A stretch of DNA of 64,000 nt, taken from positions 1,077,501-1,141,500 of the forward strand of contig NZ_VIWT01000001.1 of the NCBI RefSeq assembly GCF_007829815.1, given 5' to 3'. A program made the translations under genes and the position numbers. This document shows positions 47,047 to 54,085 of this stretch, piece after piece. The stretch comes from Kitasatospora viridis (GTDB taxonomy: Bacteria; Actinomycetota; Actinomycetes; Streptomycetales; Streptomycetaceae). The notes below the pieces were generated by a model. The model had not been told where the DNA came from. It ran no database searches and worked only from the letters and a program-made list of their open reading frames with translations. Numbering within the stretch: the stretch's first letter is position 1; the number at the start of each line of letters is the position of its first letter.

Positions 47047-48465
47047 TCAGCAGGGCGTCGCAGCGGCCGGTGCGGGCACGCCGCCGCCGGCCAGCGCCGC
47101 CGGGTCCAGGCTCGGCCCGACCGGCAGCAGCGCCAGCAGCGCGGCCGGCACCGTGGTCGGCGACACCGCCGCGTAGCCCAGCTGCTTGGCCGCCGCCGCG
47201 CCCGGCACCGGGTAGGCGACCCCGTTGTCGGCGACCAGGAACTCGGCGTCCCCGGCCGAGCCGCCGGCCAGCGCGGCCCGCACCAGCGCGCCGCCGCCGG
47301 GCCGCACCGCGACCAGGTCGGCCGGGGTGCAGGAGGCCCGCACGCCCGGCTGGGCGGCCGGTGCGGCGCCGGCCAGCCCGGCCTGGTCGAGCAGGGTGAC
47401 GGAGGTGCGGGTGGCGCCGGGGTCGGCGGTCGGGTGCAGGTCGGTGCAGACCCCCTGCCCGGTGCCGGGCGCCAGCAGCGCGGGCGGCTCGGCGGGCAGC
47501 CCGGCGCCGTCCGGGGCGGGCGCGGTGTGCGCGGCCAGGTCCTCGGGGCCGATCGCGGCCGGGGTCGGCGCGGCGCCCCCGTAGGCGTCCTGCTGGGTCC
47601 GCGGGTCGCCGCGCAGCAGCTCGAACTGGAGCGTGGTGAGCGGCGCCAGCCCGGCCGTGGTGAGCACGTAGCGGCCGCCGCCCGGGGCCTCGAAGAGCTG
47701 GCCGACCCGGGACGGGCGGCCGGCCAGCTGCGGGCCGGCGGTGCCCCGGCCGGTCACCGCGGGGGCGGTCAGGTCGGGCCCGGCGGGCAGCGTGTCCAGG
47801 TAGGCGGCGCTGACCGGGAACGGCACGGCGGCCGCGTAGCCGAGCGCCTGCTCGACGCCGCCGGCCCGGTCGATCCGCAGCCGCCGGCCCTGCCAGAGCA
47901 GGTCGTGGCTGCCGTCCGGGGCGGCCACCAGCAGCGCCTGACCGGGGGTCAGGCCGGTGCCCTCGCCCTGCGGCCCGATCGCCAGCGCCAGCTTGCCGCC
48001 CGGGGTCGCGCAGACCAGCCAGGCCTGCCCGCCGCCCAGCGCGGCGGCCGGCGGCAGCCCGTCCGGCGCGCCGAGCAGACCGACCGGCCCGCCCCGCTGG
48101 GTGCCGTCCAGCGAACGCTCGCTCACCTGCTGGACCGTCAGCTGATCGCCCGCCAGCAGCTTGGCGCTGGTCTGGTTGAGCACCGGGTGCAGCGCCCCGC
48201 CCAGGTAGAGGTAGCGGGCGCCGGTCTCCTCGACCACCACCAGCGCGCCCGGCTTCTGCCAGCCGGTGCTCACCCCGGGCTTGAACACCCCGATCACCGT
48301 GACCACCAGGGCGATCAGCACGCCGAGCGCCAGCCCGCCGACCGCTCCCCGGGTGGTCCGGCCGGTGGGGGTGTCGGGGGCGTCCGGCTCGGACCGCAGC
48401 ATGCCGGAGGCGAGCCTGCTCAGCACGAACAGGTGCGCCTGCACCTGGTCGCGTCGGGACTGCAT
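47047..48465 (-). CDS. eccB: Type VII secretion protein EccB
   Basis: Core ESX membrane component, 472 residues. The N-terminal cytoplasmic part begins MQSRRDQVQAHLFVLSRLASGMLR, followed by one membrane helix (AVGGLALGVLIALVVTVIGVF, about 41-61) and the periplasm-side domain. Typical EccB features are WQKPGALVVVEETGARYLYLGGALHPVLNQTSAKLL, then repeat-like blocks ending ADNGVAYPVPGAAAAKQLGYAAVSPTTVPAALLALLPVGPSLDPAALA. Two Cys (in GQGVCTDLHP and RASCTP) may form the known disulfide. ATG 48465 follows GGAG. It lies directly after eccD on the same strand. Confidence 0.95.
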   Translation of the reverse strand: MQSRRDQVQAHLFVLSRLASGMLRSEPDAPDTPTGRTTRGAVGGLALGVLIALVVTVIGVFKPGVSTGWQKPGALVVVEETGARYLYLGGALHPVLNQTSAKLLAGDQLTVQQVSERSLDGTQRGGPVGLLGAPDGLPPAAALGGGQAWLVCATPGGKLALAIGPQGEGTGLTPGQALLVAAPDGSHDLLWQGRRLRIDRAGGVEQALGYAAAVPFPVSAAYLDTLPAGPDLTAPAVTGRGTAGPQLAGRPSRVGQLFEAPGGGRYVLTTAGLAPLTTLQFELLRGDPRTQQDAYGGAAPTPAAIGPEDLAAHTAPAPDGAGLPAEPPALLAPGTGQGVCTDLHPTADPGATRTSVTLLDQAGLAGAAPAAQPGVRASCTPADLVAVRPGGGALVRAALAGGSAGDAEFLVADNGVAYPVPGAAAAKQLGYAAVSPTTVPAALLALLPVGPSLDPAALAGGGVPAPAAATPC

Positions 48466-48486
48466 CGTGCTACTCCAAGGGATCAG

Positions 48487-48536
48487 TTCAGTGGGTCTTA
48501 CATCGCCCGCATTCAGTGGGTCTTACATCGCCCGCA
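48487..48536. repeat. 25-bp perfect tandem duplication at the 3' end of eccD
   Basis: The 25-bp unit at 48487-48511, beginning TTCAGTGGGTCTTACATCGC, is repeated exactly at 48512-48536. The second copy contains the TAA stop and last codons (MRAM) of eccD; the first is the untranslated duplicate in the gap before eccB. It is a recent-looking duplication without loss of coding sequence. Confidence 0.95.
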
Positions 48537-49899
48537 TCGCGTGGTACACGCCGCAGACCAGCAGCGCCAGCGGCACCAGGGCCACCGCGCTCAGCGTGTG
48601 CAGCAGGTCGGCCAGCCGGCCCCAGTACGGCAGCAGCCGCCGCCCGGGCACCGTCCAGGCCACCACCAGCAGGGCCAGCGCCAGCACCAGCAGCCCGCCG
48701 AGCACCAGCAGCCGGGCCTGCGCCGGGTGACCGGGCGTCACCCGGGCCACCAGCAGCGCCCCGCCGGCCACCCCGGGCAGCAGCAGCACCAGCCGCTGCC
48801 GGATGCTGCCGATCGCCCGGCTGTGCAGCAGGAGCAGCAGCGAGAGCGCGGCCGCCTGGGCCGGCCCGGCCCAGCCCCCGCCGCTCGCCAGCAGCACCAG
48901 GCAGGCCGCGGCGACGGCGCCGACCGCGGTGTAGAGCGCCATCAGGTAGTCGTCGGCGACCAGGCTGCGGGCCAGCACCCGGTCGGCCGGGAACGGCTCG
49001 ATGCCCTCCTGCAGCTCCTCCGCGTTGCGCGGCAGCGCGGGCAGCCGCAGCCCGGAGAGCCGGAAGGCCAGCGAGGGCACGAAGGCGCCGGCCAGCACGG
49101 ACAGCACCGACAGCACGGCGGCCACCTGCTCCACCGTCAGCCCGCCGATCAGCAGCCCGCCGGCCACCGCCGCGAGGAGCGCGACCAGCACCGCGCCGAG
49201 GAAGGCCGGCGCCCCGGCGCCGACCGCCGCCACCGCCAGCACCGCGGCCCCGGCCGCCGCCGAGCCGGCCGCCAGCACCCGGGCGCCCAGCAGCTCGTGG
49301 CCGCCGGGGCCGCTGGGCACCAGCAGCGCGGCGAGCGCGAGGTAGGGCACGGCGGCGCAGCCGAGCGCGATGCCGGCGCCGGTGTCGTTCATCGCCCGGG
49401 AGGCGCTGGCCGCGCCGAGCAGCAACAGCAGTGCGGTGGCCGCCGCGCCGACCGCCCGCAGGCCGGCCGGCCCGGGCAGGGCGAGCAGCGCCAGCCCGCC
49501 GGCCAGCGCCAGCAGCACCACGGCGACGGCCAGGTGGTGCGTCAGCTCCGGCCGCCAGCTGTCGCCGCGCTCGCGCACGCCGGTGGCCACGCCGTCCACC
49601 AGGTCGTCGAAGTGCACGGGCGGCAGCGCGGCCCGGCGCGGGCGCAGGTACAGCGCGTCGCCGTCGCGCAGCTCCAGGCCGTCGGGGGTCTGCTCCTCGT
49701 CCAGCGCCTCCCCGCCGAGCCGCTGGAGCACCCAGCCGCCGTGCTCCAGGCCCTGCTCGGCGAGGTCGTCGCCGGCGTGCGCGAGCACGGCGGGCAGCAG
49801 GTCGGCGAGCGGCACGTCGGCGGGCACGGCCAGCTCGAAGGCCGCCCCGGGGGCGTGGAACCTGAGCCGGCACAGGCCGGCCACGGAGCTGTTGTTCAC
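48523..49899 (-). CDS. eccD: Type VII secretion integral membrane protein EccD
   Basis: Membrane channel component of ESX systems, 458 residues. The N-terminal ~95 residues form the YukD ubiquitin-like domain (LCRLRFHAPGAAFELAVPADVPLADLLPAVLAHAGDD...GLELRDGDALYLRPRRAALPPVHFDDLVDGVATGVRERGDSW), with the standard FDDLVDGVA link. About eleven membrane helices follow (LAVAVVLLALAGGLALLAL onward) to the end, GVYHAMRAM. GTG 49899 has a weak ribosome site. It heads the minus-strand T7SS gene train and is divergent from eccC, with 105 bp between starts for two promoters. Confidence 0.95.
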   Translation of the reverse strand: MNNSSVAGLCRLRFHAPGAAFELAVPADVPLADLLPAVLAHAGDDLAEQGLEHGGWVLQRLGGEALDEEQTPDGLELRDGDALYLRPRRAALPPVHFDDLVDGVATGVRERGDSWRPELTHHLAVAVVLLALAGGLALLALPGPAGLRAVGAAATALLLLLGAASASRAMNDTGAGIALGCAAVPYLALAALLVPSGPGGHELLGARVLAAGSAAAGAAVLAVAAVGAGAPAFLGAVLVALLAAVAGGLLIGGLTVEQVAAVLSVLSVLAGAFVPSLAFRLSGLRLPALPRNAEELQEGIEPFPADRVLARSLVADDYLMALYTAVGAVAAACLVLLASGGGWAGPAQAAALSLLLLLHSRAIGSIRQRLVLLLPGVAGGALLVARVTPGHPAQARLLVLGGLLVLALALLVVAWTVPGRRLLPYWGRLADLLHTLSAVALVPLALLVCGVYHAMRAM

Positions 49900-50004
49900 G
49901 CCTGGCTCTACGGCGCGCGGGGCCTGCCGAGTTCACGGTGAACCCGGCGAGCCCGGCGGCCCGTAACAGCCGGTGGACGAGTGCACGAAACGAGGAGCCG
50001 TCAG
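49900..50004. promoter_or_regulatory. Divergent promoter region between eccD and eccC
   Basis: The 105-bp gap between the divergent eccD and eccC starts is the only large start-to-start gap in the T7SS core, so both promoters should lie here or within the neighbouring coding ends. The GAGGAG ribosome site of eccC is at 49992-49997. I see no clear operator. Confidence 0.45.
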
Positions 50005-53000
50005 GTGAGCGTGGTCCTGGTCAACCGAACGGCGCGCCGCCCCGGGCCGCAGATGCCGGACGGCGAGATCCAGCTGCAGGAGCCGCCCACCCTGCCGGAG
50101 TCGCCGAGCGGCATGGCGAGCATGGTGCAGATGGCCCCGATGGCGCTCGGCTCGCTCTCCATGGTCTTCATGTTCCTGCGCCCCGGCGGCGAGGGCGGCG
50201 GCGCGCTCACCTACGTGGCGATCGGCATGATGGCGCTGTCCGCGGTCGGCATGCTGGTCACCCAGCTGATCCGGGGCACCAGCGACCGCAAGCAGCAGCT
50301 GCGCGCCGAACGCCGCGACTACCTGCGCTACCTGTCCCAGATGCGCCGTCAGGTGCGCCGCTCGGTGCACGAGCAGCAGGAGGCGCTGGCCTGGCGGCAC
50401 CCGGCACCGGCGGAGCTGGCCTCGCTGGTCGGCACCACCCGGCTGTGGGAGCGGCGGGCCCCGCACCCGGACTTCAGCGACGTGCGGATCGGCACCGGCC
50501 CGCAGCGCCTGGCGGTCCGGCTGGCCCCGCTGGCCACCAAGCCGGTGGAGGACCTGGAGCCGCTGTGCGCGCACGCGCTGCGCCGGTTCATCCACGCCTA
50601 CGGCACCCTGGACGACCAGCCGGTGGCGATCCACCTGCGCGGCTTCGCCCAGCTGCTGCTGCGCTCGGACGACCCGGCGGCGGCCCGCGCCCTCGCCCGC
50701 GCGGTGCTCGGCTCGCTGGCCGTGGTGCACGGGCCGGACGAGCTGCGGATCGCCGTGGTGGCCGGCGCCGAGCAGCGCCCGCACTGGGAGTGGGCCAAGT
50801 GGTTGCCGCACGCCCTGCACCCGACCGAGAGCGACGGCGCCGGGCCGGTCCGGCTGGTGGCGGCCACCCTGGGCGAGGCCGAGCAGCTGCTCGGCGAGGA
50901 GTTCACCGGCCGCCCGGCCTGGGAGCCGGACGCGGTGCCCAGCCGGGACGAGCCGTTCACCGTGCTGGTGCTGGACGGCGCGGGCAACCACGGCGCCGGG
51001 CGGGCCGCGCTGGCCGGCTACCGCAACGCCGTGGTGCTGGACCTGGCCGACTCGCTGGAGTGGAAGCCGGCCCGCACCACGCTGCGGCTGCGGATCGCCG
51101 AGGGCCGGCTCGCCATGGTCGGCGCCGACCGCAACCGCAAGGACACCGTGACCGAGCTGGGCCGCCCCGACGCGCTCGGCCTGCGGGCCGCCGCCCGGCT
51201 GGCCGCCGCGCTGGCCCGCTACCGGATCGGCGACGCGGTGGAGGCCGGCGAGCCGCTGGCCACCGACTTCGACCTGACGGCGCTGCTCGGCATCCCGGAC
51301 CTGAACAAGCTGGAGGTGGAGCGGCTCTGGGAGCGGCGCGGCATCCCGGACCGGCTGCGGGTGCCGCTGGGCCTGGGCGCCGACGGCCGCCCGGTGGACC
51401 TGGACCTGAAGGAGTCCGCGCAGGGCGGCATGGGCCCGCACGGCATGCTGATCGGCGCGACCGGCTCCGGCAAGTCCGAGCTGCTGCGCACCCTGGTGCT
51501 GGCGCTGGCGCTGACCCACTCCTCCGAGGTGCTCAACTTCGTGCTGGTCGACTTCAAGGGCGGCGCCACCTTCCTCGGCCTGGACGAACTGCCGCACACC
51601 TCCGCGGTGATCACCAACCTGGCCGACGAGGCCGCGCTGGTCGACCGGATGCGCGACGCGCTGCACGGCGAGATGATCCGCCGTCAGGAGCTGCTGCGCT
51701 CGGCCGGCAACTACGCCTCGCTGCTGGAGTACGAGACGGCGCGGGCCGCCGGCACCCCGCTGGCGCCGCTGCCCACGCTCTTCGTGGTGGTCGACGAGTT
51801 CAGCGAACTGCTGGCCGCGCACCGGGACTTCATGGAGCTGTTCGTGATGATCGGGCGGCTCGGCCGCTCGCTCGGGGTACACCTGCTGCTGGCCTCCCAG
51901 CGGCTGGACGAGGGCCGGATGAACGCCCTGGAGTCGCACCTGTCGTACCGGATCGGCCTGCGCACCTTCTCCGCGATGGAGAGCCGGGGCGTGCTCGGCG
52001 TGCCGGACGCCTACCAGCTGCCCTCCTCGCCCGGCAACGGCTTCCTGCGCAGCGACACCTCGACGCTGACCCGGTTCAAGGCCGCCTACGTCTCGGGCCC
52101 GTACCGCCCCAAGCGGCGCCCGGCCCAGCAGGCCGCGCTGGCCGGCCAGGTGGTGCGCTACGGCACCGAGTACGTGACGCCCCGCCACCTGCCGGTCGCC
52201 GAGGCCGAGCCGGAGCAGCCGGAGAGCGGCGCCTCGCTGCTGGAGCTGGCCGCCGACCGGCTGGCCGACGCCGGGCCGCCGGCCCACCGGGTCTGGCTGC
52301 CCCCGCTGGACGTGCCGCCCACCCTGGACGAGCTGTTGCCGCCGCTCGCGCCCGACCCGGAGCGCGGCTTCACCGTCGAGGGGCTCACCGGTCCCGGGCA
52401 GCTGCGGGTGCCGGTCGGCGTGGTGGACCGGCCGTTCCACCAGCTGCGCGACCTGCTCAGCGCCGACCTGTCCGGCGCGGGCGGCCACGTCGGCATCGCC
52501 GGCGCCCCGCAGAGCGGCAAGTCGACCATGCTGCGCACCCTGATCACCGGGCTGGCGCTCACCCACACCCCGGAGGAGGTGCAGTTCTACTGCCTGGACT
52601 TCGGCGGCGGCGCGCTCTCCAGCCTGCGCGGGCTGCCGCACCTGGGCGGCACCACCGGGCGGCACGACCCGGAGCGGGTGCTGCGCACCATCGCCGAGGT
52701 CAACGCGGTGATCACCCGCCGGGAGAAGTACTTCGCCGAGCTGGGCATCGACTCGGTGGCCACCTTCCGCCGCCGCAAGGCCGAGGGCGGGCTGCCGGAC
52801 GACCCGCACGGCGACGTCTTCCTGGTCATCGACGGCTGGAACACGCTCCGCCAGGAGTTCAACGACCTGGTCCAGCCGCTCACCCTGATGTCCCAGCGCG
52901 GCCTCAACTACGGCGTCCACCTGATGATCGCCACCACCCGCTGGGGCGAGATCGGCAACGGGCTGCGCGACCAGCTGCAGACCCGGTTCGAGCTGCGGCT

Positions 53001-53961
53001 CGGCGACCCGGTCGACTCTGTGATCAACATGCGGGCGGCCGGCCGGGTGCCCAAGCTGCCCGGGCGCGGACTCACCGACGAGCAGCTGCACTTCCTCACC
53101 GCGCTGCCCCGGATCGACGGCAGCGGCCGCTCCGGCGACCTGGCCGAGGGCATCGCCGACCTGGTCGACACCCTCGCCGAGCACTGGTCCGGCCGCCGGG
53201 CCCCCGAGGTGCGGATGCTGCCGCTGCTGCTGGACGCCGCCGAACTGCCGGCCCCCGAGGGACGGCTGCGGATGGCGATCGGCCTGGAGGACACCCAGGT
53301 CGAGCCGCTCTGGCACGACTTCGAGGAGAACCCGCACCTGATCGTGGTCGGCGACAGCGAGGCCGGCAAGACCAACCTGCTGAACCTGGCGATCCGTTCG
53401 GTGGTGCGCGGGTACACCCCGGCCGAGGCCCGGATCATGCTGGTGGACTACCGGCGCGGGCTCTACGACGCGGTGCCGGAGGAGTACCGGCTCGGCTACG
53501 CGGTCGCGGTGGACATGCTGCGGCAGATCGTCGACGGCGCCGCCCGGGCGATGAAGAACCGGGTGCCCCCGGCCGACCTGGCGCCCGCGCGGCTCAAGCT
53601 GCGGGACTGGTGGGAGGGTCCGGAGCTGTTCGTGGTGGTCGACGACTACGACCTGATCGGCGGCACCACCGGCACCCACCCGTTCGCCCCGCTCATGGAC
53701 TACCTGGCCCAGGGCGCCGAGATCGGGCTCCACCTGATCGTCGCCCGCAGCGCCAACGGGGCGGGCCGCGGGCTGTCCGACCCGCTGCTGCGGCGCCTCC
53801 AGGAGGTCAACTCGCCGGCCCTGCTGCTCTCCTGCCCGCCCTCCGAGGGCTACCTGTTCGGCAATGTGAAGCCGCGTCAGCTGACGGCGGGTCGGGGGCT
53901 CTACATCACCCGGCGGCGGACCGTGCAGGTGCAGACCGGTATGGTCGAGAAGGAGGGGTGA
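50005..53961 (+). CDS. eccC: Type VII secretion FtsK/SpoIIIE ATPase EccC (fused EccCa-EccCb)
   Basis: Motor ATPase of ESX secretion, 1318 residues, single-chain form. Two membrane helices (about 38-60 and 66-90) are followed by the DUF/stalk region and three FtsK-type ATPase domains. ATPase 1 has Walker A GATGSGKSE (Lys490) and Walker B VVVDEF (Asp597-Glu598). ATPase 2 has GAPQSGKST (Lys839) and VFLVIDGWN, with Gly944 after the Walker B Asp. ATPase 3 has GDSEAGKTN (Lys1122) and VVVDDYD. Only domain 1 carries a full Walker B Asp-Glu, as usual for EccC, in which domains 2-3 bind but hardly hydrolyse ATP and recognise substrates. GTG 50005 is used because GAGGAG sits seven bases upstream; a GTG at 49981 has no site. 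Confidence 0.97.
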   Translation: MSVVLVNRTARRPGPQMPDGEIQLQEPPTLPESPSGMASMVQMAPMALGSLSMVFMFLRPGGEGGGALTYVAIGMMALSAVGMLVTQLIRGTSDRKQQLRAERRDYLRYLSQMRRQVRRSVHEQQEALAWRHPAPAELASLVGTTRLWERRAPHPDFSDVRIGTGPQRLAVRLAPLATKPVEDLEPLCAHALRRFIHAYGTLDDQPVAIHLRGFAQLLLRSDDPAAARALARAVLGSLAVVHGPDELRIAVVAGAEQRPHWEWAKWLPHALHPTESDGAGPVRLVAATLGEAEQLLGEEFTGRPAWEPDAVPSRDEPFTVLVLDGAGNHGAGRAALAGYRNAVVLDLADSLEWKPARTTLRLRIAEGRLAMVGADRNRKDTVTELGRPDALGLRAAARLAAALARYRIGDAVEAGEPLATDFDLTALLGIPDLNKLEVERLWERRGIPDRLRVPLGLGADGRPVDLDLKESAQGGMGPHGMLIGATGSGKSELLRTLVLALALTHSSEVLNFVLVDFKGGATFLGLDELPHTSAVITNLADEAALVDRMRDALHGEMIRRQELLRSAGNYASLLEYETARAAGTPLAPLPTLFVVVDEFSELLAAHRDFMELFVMIGRLGRSLGVHLLLASQRLDEGRMNALESHLSYRIGLRTFSAMESRGVLGVPDAYQLPSSPGNGFLRSDTSTLTRFKAAYVSGPYRPKRRPAQQAALAGQVVRYGTEYVTPRHLPVAEAEPEQPESGASLLELAADRLADAGPPAHRVWLPPLDVPPTLDELLPPLAPDPERGFTVEGLTGPGQLRVPVGVVDRPFHQLRDLLSADLSGAGGHVGIAGAPQSGKSTMLRTLITGLALTHTPEEVQFYCLDFGGGALSSLRGLPHLGGTTGRHDPERVLRTIAEVNAVITRREKYFAELGIDSVATFRRRKAEGGLPDDPHGDVFLVIDGWNTLRQEFNDLVQPLTLMSQRGLNYGVHLMIATTRWGEIGNGLRDQLQTRFELRLGDPVDSVINMRAAGRVPKLPGRGLTDEQLHFLTALPRIDGSGRSGDLAEGIADLVDTLAEHWSGRRAPEVRMLPLLLDAAELPAPEGRLRMAIGLEDTQVEPLWHDFEENPHLIVVGDSEAGKTNLLNLAIRSVVRGYTPAEARIMLVDYRRGLYDAVPEEYRLGYAVAVDMLRQIVDGAARAMKNRVPPADLAPARLKLRDWWEGPELFVVVDDYDLIGGTTGTHPFAPLMDYLAQGAEIGLHLIVARSANGAGRGLSDPLLRRLQEVNSPALLLSCPPSEGYLFGNVKPRQLTAGRGLYITRRRTVQVQTGMVEKEG

Positions 53962-54085
53962 GCAACCGGGTGAACCGGCGGCCCGGTCCGATGCGTCACC
54001 CCTGTGAGGACCGCCGTCCCGGCGGACCCACGTGCTCAACCCATGTGCTCAACCGGCACGCTCAGCAGAACGGAGGGCCGGGCGG

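Noticed and set aside
53962..54085. Repeated TGTGCTCAACC-like segment before the ART-like gene.
   Set aside because: Two short copies only, with no symmetry or link to a regulator.
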